From contig CAJQIB010000022.1 in NCBI GenBank assembly GCA_905478325.1, forward strand, positions 23,553-87,552: a DNA stretch of 64,000 nt, given 5' to 3'. The notes under the pieces were generated by a model that was not told where the DNA came from, ran no database searches, and was given only the letters and a program-made list of their open reading frames with translations. The translations under genes and the position numbers were made by a program. How positions within the stretch are numbered: position 1 is the first letter of the stretch; each line of letters begins with the position of its first letter. Positions 54,082-61,838 of the stretch are shown here, piece after piece. Source of the stretch: an uncultured Flavobacteriales bacterium (GTDB lineage Bacteria; Bacteroidota; Bacteroidia; Flavobacteriales_D; Sanyastnellaceae).

Positions 54082-55010
54082 ACCAGCTATCAACAAGGCA
54101 CCTAACAGGCATTCGCGGATTGACGCGGAATGATTTGGAACTCATTTTCAAAACAGCCGAAGGATTCAAAGAGGTCATCAATAGACCGATTAAGAAGGTG
54201 CCCTCGTTGCGAGATTTCACCATTGCGAATCTGTTTTTTGAAAATTCCACACGGACCCGGTTGTCATTTGAACTCGCTGAAAAACGGCTCAGTGCCGATG
54301 TTCTTAATTTCTCAGCGAACAGCTCTTCCGTTGCCAAGGGAGAGACTCTGGTAGATACCGTAAACAACATTCTGGCCATGAAAGTGGACCTCGTTGTTAT
54401 GCGACACCCACATCCTGGGGCCGCAAGTTTCTTGGCAAAGAAAGTGAAAACTGTAGTAGTCAACGCGGGAGATGGAACACATGAACATCCTACGCAGGCC
54501 TTACTTGACGCCTTCAGTTTACTTGAAAAGCATGGTGATGTCTCGGGGAAAAACATTGCCATCGTAGGAGATATTCGGCATTCACGAGTTGCGATCAGTA
54601 ATATTCTTTGTCTAAAACTACTAGGGGCTAACGTCCGTGTATGTGGACCGAAGACGTTGATACCTAAACACATCATGTCACTAGGAGTGGAGGTCAGCCA
54701 CAACTTAGATGAGACTCTGCAATGGTGCGACGTTGCAAGCATGTTGCGAATTCAACTCGAAAGACAAGATGCGCATGCGGTACCTTACTTTCCTTCCTTG
54801 CGGGAATATGCCGCCCAGTTTGGCTTGAACACTCACCGATTGCAGAAGTTAGATCGTCCGATTACCATTATGCACCCCGGTCCAATTAACCGAGGTGTGG
54901 AAATCACAAGTGATGTCGCTGACAGCCAACATTCCATCATCTTGAACCAAGTGGAAAATGGAGTCGCTATCCGAATGGCTGTACTTTATTTACTATCTGC
55001 TCAAGGATGA
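54078..55010 (+). CDS. pyrB: Aspartate carbamoyltransferase catalytic subunit
   Basis: A 310-residue enzyme that joins carbamoyl phosphate and aspartate in pyrimidine synthesis. Carbamoyl-phosphate motif FFENSTRTRLSFELAEKRL (positions 54-72), HPHPGAASF, DGTHEHPTQALLDAFSL near 132, and IMHPGPINRGVEI near 262 are intact. Length is normal for PyrB. It is translationally coupled to pyrR (ATGA at 54078). No pyrI regulatory subunit is next to it; pyrR-pyrB pairing without pyrI is seen in other bacteria with PyrR. Confidence 0.97.
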   Translation: MNQLSTRHLTGIRGLTRNDLELIFKTAEGFKEVINRPIKKVPSLRDFTIANLFFENSTRTRLSFELAEKRLSADVLNFSANSSSVAKGETLVDTVNNILAMKVDLVVMRHPHPGAASFLAKKVKTVVVNAGDGTHEHPTQALLDAFSLLEKHGDVSGKNIAIVGDIRHSRVAISNILCLKLLGANVRVCGPKTLIPKHIMSLGVEVSHNLDETLQWCDVASMLRIQLERQDAHAVPYFPSLREYAAQFGLNTHRLQKLDRPITIMHPGPINRGVEITSDVADSQHSIILNQVENGVAIRMAVLYLLSAQG

Positions 55011-55059
55011 ATGCAAGCCTTGACAGTTCTTCCTATATTTACCCCATTAGTCACGATTC

Positions 55060-55449
55060 ATGAAATTCTCCACCGAACTCCGCGATCACATCGCCATCGT
55101 TACTTCCCATGTTGAAAAGCTGGATGCATTGCATGCGCCAGAACTTAAAGGGGAGCTCCTGCGAATAGCAAAAGAGGGGTGCAATCGCATCATCTTGGAC
55201 ATGACGGAATCGCGTTATTGCGACAGTAGCGGTCTCAGTGCGGTCTTGATCGGCAATCGACTGTGTCGCGATACCGAAGGGACTTTTGTATTGAGTGGAT
55301 TGCAGCCCTCCGTAGAGAAGTTGATTCAGATTAGCCAACTTGACAGAGTTTTAACAATTACTCCCACATCTTCTGAAGCCTACGACTATGTCGTCATGGA
55401 AATGACCGAAGGCGAATTGGGAAAGAATACAGATAAAAGCACATCATGA
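55060..55449 (+). CDS. STAS-domain protein (anti-sigma factor antagonist type)
   Basis: A 129-residue single STAS domain. The phosphorylation loop reads YCDSSGLSAVL near residue 58 (the conserved DSSG serine), preceded by IILDMTES and followed by FVLSGLQPSVEKLIQISQL. Such proteins relay switches by binding kinase-type partners; no anti-sigma kinase or sigma gene is in the window. A TATATTTA near-match box lies at 55034-55041. Its stop overlaps the start of the next T9SS gene (ATGA), an unusual pairing. Confidence 0.9.
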   Translation: MKFSTELRDHIAIVTSHVEKLDALHAPELKGELLRIAKEGCNRIILDMTESRYCDSSGLSAVLIGNRLCRDTEGTFVLSGLQPSVEKLIQISQLDRVLTITPTSSEAYDYVVMEMTEGELGKNTDKSTS

Positions 55450-56240
55450 AAACATTCCATTACACTTCATTCATGCTGTTGGGCATGTTCTTTTTCGGAA
55501 CAACTTCTTTCGGACAATGTGATCCTGATTTTGATTTTGGCGAAGCACTTTGGGGCGCGTCACCAGACGCTTCCATAGGAGAACAATTTGACACGGCTTA
55601 CGTGGGCACTCCTTATGTAGATGTTTTCCATGTATTGGTCCCTACAGATGCATCTGCTATTGACCCTGCTTTTGCGCTACCATTGGATTCAGTCGTTTTA
55701 GTCGCTACTAGGCTTGTTGACACCATCTCTTTAGACACGCTTTCTTTGGAAGATGTTGGTTTGTCAATCATTTGCAACAACTTAGGGACATCACCGAATG
55801 CGTGTACGTTGATTGCAGGCCAGCAATACTGCGCTTCAATAGAAGGCACTCCAACAGGTCCTGGTGTGTATCAACTCAGCTTAGACATCCAAGCGTATGT
55901 GACAGTATTCGGCATCGCAGTGGCACAGCCTTATCAGTTTAGCGGATACATCATGGATATCGTTGGTGAAGGAAATCCCGATGGTATCGTTGAGTCGGTG
56001 GTAGACCAAATTTCATGGTTTCCGAATCCTGCAGATCAAGGTTTTCAACTGACCCCCATGAATGTGGATGCCACAATTGAAGTCCGAGATATGTCAGGAC
56101 GATTGGTTCTTTCTACGCAAACTTTTGCGCAGAACCAGACACGCATTGCCACGCAAGATTGGAATACAGGCATCTATTTTGTTACCTGGACGTCCGATTT
56201 CGAGCGCAAAACGTCTAAAATGGTCGTTCGTCACGACTGA
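55446..56240 (+). CDS. Short T9SS type A cargo protein (264 aa)
   Basis: A 264-residue secreted protein with a signal peptide (YTSFMLLGMFFFGTTSFGQ), a beta-rich middle with several Cys (CDPDFDFGEALWG, IICNNLGTSPNACTLIAG), and a T9SS type A sorting domain from about residue 190 (SWFPNPADQGFQLTP, VRDMSGRLVLS, GIYFVTWTSDFERKTSKMVV). The middle domain is seen in many small flavobacterial cargo proteins and has no known function. It is coupled to the STAS gene by an ATGA overlap, so both are likely made together. Confidence 0.92.
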   Translation: MKTFHYTSFMLLGMFFFGTTSFGQCDPDFDFGEALWGASPDASIGEQFDTAYVGTPYVDVFHVLVPTDASAIDPAFALPLDSVVLVATRLVDTISLDTLSLEDVGLSIICNNLGTSPNACTLIAGQQYCASIEGTPTGPGVYQLSLDIQAYVTVFGIAVAQPYQFSGYIMDIVGEGNPDGIVESVVDQISWFPNPADQGFQLTPMNVDATIEVRDMSGRLVLSTQTFAQNQTRIATQDWNTGIYFVTWTSDFERKTSKMVVRHD

Positions 56241-56260
56241 TTGACTTAGCGATTCTTTTG

Positions 56261-57184
56261 GTGAGGTTTGATGTGACGATACTGGGGTGTGGGGCGGCTA
56301 CTCCGACACTGCGCTACCAGCCTACGGCACAAGTTTTAAATATCGAAGAGAAGTGGTTCTTACTGGACGCTGGAGAAGGCGTTCAAAAATCATTGCGTTC
56401 TCAACGCGTTCCTTTCCAAAGGATAGAACGGATATTCATCTCGCACATGCACGGTGATCATGTTCTGGGATTACCCGGTTTGATTGGAAGCATGAACCTT
56501 TTAGGTAGAAAGAAGCCCTTAGAACTCCACGGCCCGGCGAATTTGGAACGGTGGTTGATGGAAGGATTGCGACTCACAGAAACCCATCTTAAATTTAAAC
56601 TGGAGTTCGTTACTAACGATCCTAAGGGACTTGTGACTGCATGGAACGAAGGGAATATAGAGGTTGTTTCAGCTCCTGTCAATCATCGCATTGAAGCCTA
56701 TGGTTATCGTTTCAATTGGCATTCAAACACCAGAAACGTTAGAAAAGAAAGCATTGATTATCTCGACTTAAAACGAAGTGAGATTATCAAATTGAAGCGA
56801 GGAGAAGATGTGCTAAGAGCGAATGGAGAGCATGTGCTCGTTGAGAGCGTATGCTTGCCCAAAGTCCAAGATGTGTCTTACGTATACAGCGGAGACACCA
56901 CTCCGTGTGATAATTTAATTGCTTTGTCCCAAAACGCGAACCTCTTATACCACGAGGCTACTTTTGATGAGTCATTAAAAGCTAAAGCCAAACAAACAGG
57001 ACACTCTACTGCTTCACAAGCGGGAATCACTGCCCGTGAAACGGGTGTGACGCAGTTGCTCTTGGGGCATTTCTCAAGTCGCTATCGGTCTTTAGACCTC
57101 TTGATTGAAGAGGCCTCACATGCATTTCCTCGCGTAGAATTGGCTGAAGAAGGACGTTGTTATGCGGTTCAGGCATATCTGTAG
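56261..57184 (+). CDS. rnz: Ribonuclease Z (tRNA 3' endonuclease)
   Basis: A 307-residue metallo-beta-lactamase-fold nuclease that trims tRNA 3' ends. N-terminal FDVTILGCGAATP, the zinc motif FISHMHGDHVLGLPGL near 61-76, SGDTTPCDNL near 212 with an Asp ligand, GHSTASQAG near 248 and LLGHFSSRY near 268 are all present, matching the family length. No ATG is available; the GTG at 56261 (MRFDVTILG) is chosen over the TTG at 56258. It follows the T9SS gene by 20 bases. Confidence 0.95.
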   Translation: MRFDVTILGCGAATPTLRYQPTAQVLNIEEKWFLLDAGEGVQKSLRSQRVPFQRIERIFISHMHGDHVLGLPGLIGSMNLLGRKKPLELHGPANLERWLMEGLRLTETHLKFKLEFVTNDPKGLVTAWNEGNIEVVSAPVNHRIEAYGYRFNWHSNTRNVRKESIDYLDLKRSEIIKLKRGEDVLRANGEHVLVESVCLPKVQDVSYVYSGDTTPCDNLIALSQNANLLYHEATFDESLKAKAKQTGHSTASQAGITARETGVTQLLLGHFSSRYRSLDLLIEEASHAFPRVELAEEGRCYAVQAYL

Positions 57185-57224
57185 AATTTTAACGCGTGCG
57201 TTATTTGGAATGATTCCATATAGC

Positions 57225-57232
57225 TATCTTTG
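57225..57232 (+). promoter_or_regulatory. -7 box (TATCTTTG) five bases before the response regulator
   Basis: Exact TAnnTTTG match ending five bases before the ATG at 57238. A TTTG at 57204-57207 could be the -33 element with a short 17-base spacer. Confidence 0.55.
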
Positions 57233-57237
57233 CGACC

Positions 57238-57921
57238 ATGACTACAACGTCTATTTTAATTGCCGACAGCAGCCCGTTATTCCGATACGGACTCAAAACG
57301 GTTCTTGAGAAGGACACCCGCTATGAAGTTCTGGGTGAGGCCGAATCTGAGGAGCAATTACTCGACTTGCTCTCAGAAAAGGAGCCCGACCTAGTTGTTA
57401 TGGATTGTTTAGCCTCGGGGTTCTCCATTGACACGGTACTTCAATGCGCCCGTGCCAATCGAAAGACTCGAATGATTGCTATTACAGCATCTCAAAATGG
57501 CTTAACCATCGTTAATGCCTTACGAGCGGGAATTACGAGCTACATCAAAAAGGACTGTAGCATGGCTGAAGTGTTAGAAGCCATTGAGGTTACAGGTCAA
57601 GGAGGTACTTTTTTTTGCGGCCAAATCCTCGATGCAATTCGAAGGGAAAGCATAGACGTGAGCGACCTCGACCTTGTGGATCTAACCTGCGACCCTGTTG
57701 TGTTGACTCAACGAGAAATCGAAGTGCTCATTCTCATTTCTGAAGGAATGACAAACATTCAAATTGCCGAGAAATTGTTTCTAAGCAACCACACGGTGAA
57801 CACGCATAGAAAAAATATCATGTCAAAATTGGGCGTGAATAACACGGCGTCCATGGTCATGTATGCTGTCAAATCAGGTTTTGTCAGTCCGAATAAGTTT
57901 TTGTTTCAGCAATCCAGCTAA
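57238..57921 (+). CDS. NarL/FixJ-type response regulator (orphan)
   Basis: A 227-residue two-domain regulator. The receiver (1-120) keeps the phospho-acceptor Asp56 (VVMDC), the Thr of AITAS and the Lys of YIKKD, but the first acidic pair is ILIADSS, so one of the two Mg-binding acids is Ser. The LuxR-type helix-turn-helix (LTQREIEVLILISEGMTNIQ near 159-178, then SNHTVNTHRKNIMSKLGV) is complete. No histidine kinase gene is in the window. The gene has a close -7 box and is followed by ilvE after about 100 bases. Confidence 0.94.
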   Translation: MTTTSILIADSSPLFRYGLKTVLEKDTRYEVLGEAESEEQLLDLLSEKEPDLVVMDCLASGFSIDTVLQCARANRKTRMIAITASQNGLTIVNALRAGITSYIKKDCSMAEVLEAIEVTGQGGTFFCGQILDAIRRESIDVSDLDLVDLTCDPVVLTQREIEVLILISEGMTNIQIAEKLFLSNHTVNTHRKNIMSKLGVNNTASMVMYAVKSGFVSPNKFLFQQSS

Positions 57922-58023
57922 TTCTCGCATTTCTATTCCTTATTCACATCAGTTGTTTTTCTGCATTTGGAACATGGAATTCAAAACGCGACCTTTGCCG
58001 CAAATCTGAATGAAAGATTGACA

Positions 58024-59091
58024 ATGATTGAAACCACGCCCTCCTTCGATATTTTTCAAACAGAGACTACACGGTTGGATCAAGTCGTCTTTGATGACCT
58101 TGAATTTGGAAGAGTCTTTTCGGATCACATGTTTTTGATGGAGTACGAGGACGGTGCTTGGAAGAAGGGGAGGATTGAACCTTACGGACCCTTTACCATG
58201 AGCCCGGCATCAATGGTCTTTCACTACGGTCAAGCCATTTTTGAGGGCATGAAGGCCTACCGCCAATCCAACGGCGAAGTGTCATTGTTTCGTCCAGGCA
58301 TGAACATCGCGCGATTCAACAAGTCTGCCGTTCGCATGTGCATGCCAGAGATACCTGAGGACTTGTTTATGGAAGCTTTGGCAGCTCTTGTGAAGTTGGA
58401 TTCTGATTGGGTACCAAGCGGTGCAGATGCAGCCTTGTACATCCGCCCTTTCATGATAGCTACAGATGCCTTTGTTGGAGTCCGAGCGAGTGAGAAATAC
58501 GCATTCAGTATTTTCACATGCCCAGTGGGTGCTTATTACAAGGGTCCCGTGAAAGTAAAAGTAGAGACATCGTTCACCCGGGCAACACCTGGAGGTACAG
58601 GTTTTGCTAAGGCTGCTGGCAATTATGCGGGCTCTTTATATCCATCACAGCAGGCACGTGAAGAAGGATATGACCAATTGATATGGACAGATGCCGTCGA
58701 ACATAAGTACATTGAAGAGTGCGGAACGATGAACGCGATGTTTATCGTGGATGGAGTCTTAATCTCACCTGAAACCAGTGACACCATCTTAGATGGCGTT
58801 ACTCGAAATTCTGTGCTTACTGTTGCGAAGGATTTAGGTATTCCAGTTGAGATCCGCAGGTTTTCAGTTGTTGAGCTTCAGGAAAGTCTGAACAACAATG
58901 CGCTCACAGAAGCCTTTGGTGTAGGGACTGCCGCTACCATCAAACCCATGTCTGAAATTGGAATTAACGGAAAACGCTATCCCCTGAACAATCCTGACAA
59001 TTGGAAAATTGTTCCATGGTTACTCCGTGAACTTGATGGAATACGAAGGGGGTCTATTGACGATCGATTCAATTGGAATATTCCTGTATAA
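58024..59091 (+). CDS. ilvE: Branched-chain amino acid aminotransferase
   Basis: A 355-residue class IV PLP aminotransferase for leucine, isoleucine and valine. GQAIFEGMKAYRQSNGEVSL near residue 68, IRPFMIATD near 142, the PLP lysine in GFAKAAGNYAGSLYPSQQ near 198, EECGTMNAMFIVDG near 237 and DGVTRNSVLTVAKDLG near 258 are all conserved. The frame runs upstream to a TTG at 57967, but ATG 58024 (MIETTPSFDIF) gives the normal length. A GACCTTTG near-match box lies about 26 bases upstream. Confidence 0.95.
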   Translation: MIETTPSFDIFQTETTRLDQVVFDDLEFGRVFSDHMFLMEYEDGAWKKGRIEPYGPFTMSPASMVFHYGQAIFEGMKAYRQSNGEVSLFRPGMNIARFNKSAVRMCMPEIPEDLFMEALAALVKLDSDWVPSGADAALYIRPFMIATDAFVGVRASEKYAFSIFTCPVGAYYKGPVKVKVETSFTRATPGGTGFAKAAGNYAGSLYPSQQAREEGYDQLIWTDAVEHKYIEECGTMNAMFIVDGVLISPETSDTILDGVTRNSVLTVAKDLGIPVEIRRFSVVELQESLNNNALTEAFGVGTAATIKPMSEIGINGKRYPLNNPDNWKIVPWLLRELDGIRRGSIDDRFNWNIPV

Positions 59092-59134
59092 CACATTGAA
59101 CACTAGCCAAAAAACTTCGCGAGACTTCTTACGA

Positions 59135-60592
59135 ATGACACGCGCAGTTCGCGGGTTTTTTGTCGTTTTCTTTTTGGCGTATTTCAGCTCCATGGCTGCA
59201 CAGGCCCCACACACCTCAGTCGGAGTGGGAGCGACCCCTATGGCTCTCTCAGGTGATTACCGTGCTCTTGGCTGGAATCCAGCTCATTTGACGTTGTCTC
59301 CTATGAATTCAAATTGGAAATCTGCTATCTCCGGATTAGAAGGCTCCATCTCCGTTAATTCGACCGTTTTGGGGAGGGAAGATCTTTGGGATGACATTTT
59401 GAATCGGGGCATGAATAATGATGCTTGGACGGGGTTAACGCCCGGTGAATGGGTCAACCGATTGTCCAATGAAGAAATTCAAGTAGATGTCAACCTCATG
59501 ACTGCTGGATCTGCCAAGCGCTGGAAGTCCTGGGCTGTCGCATACGCATCTCGAAATGTGTTTTTTGCAGAATCGTATTTCAGTCCCTCCGTGACTTCAT
59601 TGCTCATCGAAGGAGGAGCATCGAATCTTTTTGAGTATTCCATTTTGGGCACAGATACCGTTATCAATAACGGGGGCTGGAGCACGGATGATTTAGCCAA
59701 TATTATTGGAGGGTTGAACACGAATGGCGAAACATTATTGTCATCCATTTTTCAAGACTCAAAGCTTGGGTTGTCCTGGCATAGAACCCACGAATTGGGT
59801 GTGTCGAAGCAATGGGGTACTGAGCGCGGATGGTCAATTCACACGGGCATTGGGGCGCGACTACTGTTGGGTAATGGGTTTTTTAGCTTGGCGAGTGTAG
59901 ACGGCGAATTGGATGCTTTTGGAGCATTTTCTGACGGTTTTAACATTGCTAAATTGGACTCAATCAACCTCAATGGTTCACTCCTGAGCAATGTCAGAAA
60001 TTGGGCCCCCGTTGGTCAAGGGTGGGGTGTTGATGTTGGTGTCGCATTGGCATTTTCCGAAAACTTTTGGGCCAGTGCTTCCATCACGGATTTGGGTTGG
60101 ATGGAGTGGAGAGGAGAACGGTATCAGCTGGATGATGCCCTGACAAACACATGGAATAACGTTGCGACCAATCCCAATGAATGGATTGACATTATGCAGC
60201 TTTCTTTGAATCCAGGAACATGGTTTGCAAATGGCACATCAGAAACCCGAAGAGTCAACAACGGAATGGGTTTTCATATTGGCGCTGGAGTAAAAGTGGG
60301 TACGCTGTTGACTTTTGCAGGAGATGCTTCATTTGACAACCCAGAGTTGGTGGGCAATTCAGGAACACGATTCGGACTGAGTTGTGTCGTGGGTCCTGTG
60401 GATTGGTTGCGATTGGAGACCGGTATTCGCAAAGTCGGTGATGAAACAATTCGGATCCCCGCGGGTTTTATCCTGAAGACAGGGGCTCGCGGTCTTGAAA
60501 TCGGACTTCAAGCCTCAGACATCATAGGAATATGGAGAAATTCACAATCGGAATTGGGAGCGCGTTTTTGTTTCTTGCGTTGGGTGTGGTAG
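59135..60592 (+). CDS. DUF5723-like outer membrane beta-barrel protein
   Basis: A 485-residue exported protein: signal peptide (GFFVVFFLAYFSSMAAQ), then TPMALSGDYRALGWNPAHL, a pattern of the DUF5723/PorV-like flavobacterial barrel group, with alternating beta strands such as WAVAYASRNVFFAESYFSPS, LGLSWHRTHELGVSKQWG, VDVGVALAFSENFWASASI and a C-terminal strand ELGARFCFLRWVW ending in an aromatic residue. It probably sits in the outer membrane; the function of the family is unknown. The long upstream frame overlaps ilvE and is rejected. Its last 61 bases overlap the start of msrA in another frame. Confidence 0.87.
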   Translation: MTRAVRGFFVVFFLAYFSSMAAQAPHTSVGVGATPMALSGDYRALGWNPAHLTLSPMNSNWKSAISGLEGSISVNSTVLGREDLWDDILNRGMNNDAWTGLTPGEWVNRLSNEEIQVDVNLMTAGSAKRWKSWAVAYASRNVFFAESYFSPSVTSLLIEGGASNLFEYSILGTDTVINNGGWSTDDLANIIGGLNTNGETLLSSIFQDSKLGLSWHRTHELGVSKQWGTERGWSIHTGIGARLLLGNGFFSLASVDGELDAFGAFSDGFNIAKLDSINLNGSLLSNVRNWAPVGQGWGVDVGVALAFSENFWASASITDLGWMEWRGERYQLDDALTNTWNNVATNPNEWIDIMQLSLNPGTWFANGTSETRRVNNGMGFHIGAGVKVGTLLTFAGDASFDNPELVGNSGTRFGLSCVVGPVDWLRLETGIRKVGDETIRIPAGFILKTGARGLEIGLQASDIIGIWRNSQSELGARFCFLRWVW

Positions 60593-61191
60593 CCCCGCGT
60601 GTGTTTGGAAACGTGCAACAAATCGAAACGAGGAGCCAGGATACGATTCAATCGAAAACAATGGAAATGCAGACGATAACGCTTGGTGCTGGTTGCTTTT
60701 GGTGTGTCGAAGCTGTCTTTGATAGGATTGAAGGCGTGGAATCCGTGACTTCCGGATATATGGGGGGACATGTCAAAAACCCGGCTTACCGTGAAGTATG
60801 CAATGGCACTACGGGGCATGCTGAAGTCATTCAAGTTTCATTCAACCCTGATGTGGTATCGCTCTCCCTTTTATTGGAAGTCTTTTTTGCAACGCATGAT
60901 CCAACAACCTTGAATCGACAAGGTGCTGATGCAGGAACGCAGTATCGTTCTGCTATTTTCCATCATTCTGCAGGGCAGCTGCCCATCATTGAACAAGCGG
61001 TTATAGCAGCATCAGGCCAGTGGTCTTCACCAATCGTAACGACCGTAGAGGTCGCTTCACCTTTTTATGAAGCGGAGGACTACCACCAAAGCTATTTTGA
61101 GTTGCATGGAGAAGCACCCTATTGCCAAGCTGTGATTGCCCCCAAGATGAGAAAGTTCACTGAGAAGTACTCATTCTTATTGAAGAACTAA
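60532..61191 (+). CDS. msrA: Exported peptide methionine sulfoxide reductase A
   Basis: A 219-residue MsrA. The catalytic domain starts near residue 45: TITLGAGCFWCVEAVFDR has the active Cys of GCFWC, TSGYMGGHVKNPAYREVCNG follows, then GHAEVIQVSFNP and the substrate loop DAGTQYRSAIF; a Cys in YCQAVIAPK could resolve the disulphide. The first 40 residues look like a signal peptide (MEKFTIGIGSAFLFLALGVV) plus linker, so the enzyme likely repairs oxidised methionines in the periplasm. A start at 60661 would give a cytoplasmic form of usual length. The gene overlaps the DUF5723 gene by 61 bases and converges on a lipoprotein gene. Confidence 0.93.
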   Translation: MEKFTIGIGSAFLFLALGVVAPRVFGNVQQIETRSQDTIQSKTMEMQTITLGAGCFWCVEAVFDRIEGVESVTSGYMGGHVKNPAYREVCNGTTGHAEVIQVSFNPDVVSLSLLLEVFFATHDPTTLNRQGADAGTQYRSAIFHHSAGQLPIIEQAVIAASGQWSSPIVTTVEVASPFYEAEDYHQSYFELHGEAPYCQAVIAPKMRKFTEKYSFLLKN

Positions 61192-61198
61192 AACCAGA

Positions 61199-61747
61199 CT
61201 ACTCGGCGTTCTCAGCCTTTTGGATTTCCAAATCGAGCAAGGCTTCAATTTCTTTAAGCGATTGCTTTGAAATCTTAGCATCCAGTTTAGCCTGCTTTTT
61301 CATGTGTCGGTACATGCTTGACTTTTTGATTTCAAAAGCAACGTAAACAGTATATGCACCCGCTTCCGTCAGGTACTTTTCAGAGCCTAAATTTCGCAAA
61401 TCCGTCAATTGAGTCCGCGTGATTTCTCGAGCCAACGTCTCAAATCGCGCCATGGCATCATCCACGTGTTCCCCCGTTACACTGCGCTGATAGTCATCCG
61501 TTACAACCTCGAAATGTGTTTGAACTTGTTGAGCAATGGATTGACGCGCTTTCAATTCAGCCTGGCTTTGAGCAATCCCATCCATTTTACTAGCTCCTTT
61601 TCCTACACCCCGGTAAAAGCGTGAATTGGATTCATACTTTGAGCCAGAGAAAGGCTCCTTAACTGATTTTCCTAATGGATTGTTTGCACACCCAGTCAAC
61701 ATGAGCAAAGAAAATGCCAATCCAAAAAGTGATATGTATGTACGCAT
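61199..61747 (-). CDS. LPP20-like lipoprotein
   Basis: A 182-residue lipoprotein: signal peptide with lipobox MLTGC near residue 18, a short linker, then a helical LPP20-type domain (YRGVGKGASKMDGIAQSQAE, ARQSIAQQVQTHFEVVTDDY). The C-terminus is Lys-rich and helical (MYRHMKKQAKLDAKISKQSL). Related proteins in Bacteroidota are outer-membrane lipoproteins without a set function. The ATG at 61747 opens the signal peptide; the frame's earlier start is not needed. It converges on msrA with seven bases between and diverges from the pirin gene. Confidence 0.85.
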   Translation of the reverse strand: MRTYISLFGLAFSLLMLTGCANNPLGKSVKEPFSGSKYESNSRFYRGVGKGASKMDGIAQSQAELKARQSIAQQVQTHFEVVTDDYQRSVTGEHVDDAMARFETLAREITRTQLTDLRNLGSEKYLTEAGAYTVYVAFEIKKSSMYRHMKKQAKLDAKISKQSLKEIEALLDLEIQKAENAE

Positions 61748-61812
61748 GTGTGAGTTGTTAATGTTGGACTCAATTTGCTTCGAAGATGCGAAAGTCATGC
61801 CAAAGTTCTATG

Positions 61813-61820
61813 TAAATTTG
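61813..61820 (+). promoter_or_regulatory. -7 box (TAAATTTG) for the pirin gene
   Basis: Exact TAnnTTTG match in the divergent gap before the pirin gene, 18 bases ahead of an in-frame ATG at 61839 and 159 bases ahead of the ATG at 61980. Confidence 0.5.
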
Positions 61821-61838
61821 TTTGAATCCGATTCATTC

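Noticed and set aside
53975..54742. 255-codon minus-strand frame opposite pyrB
   Set aside because: pyrB is unmistakable on the plus strand; the antisense product has no recognisable motif and unnatural composition.
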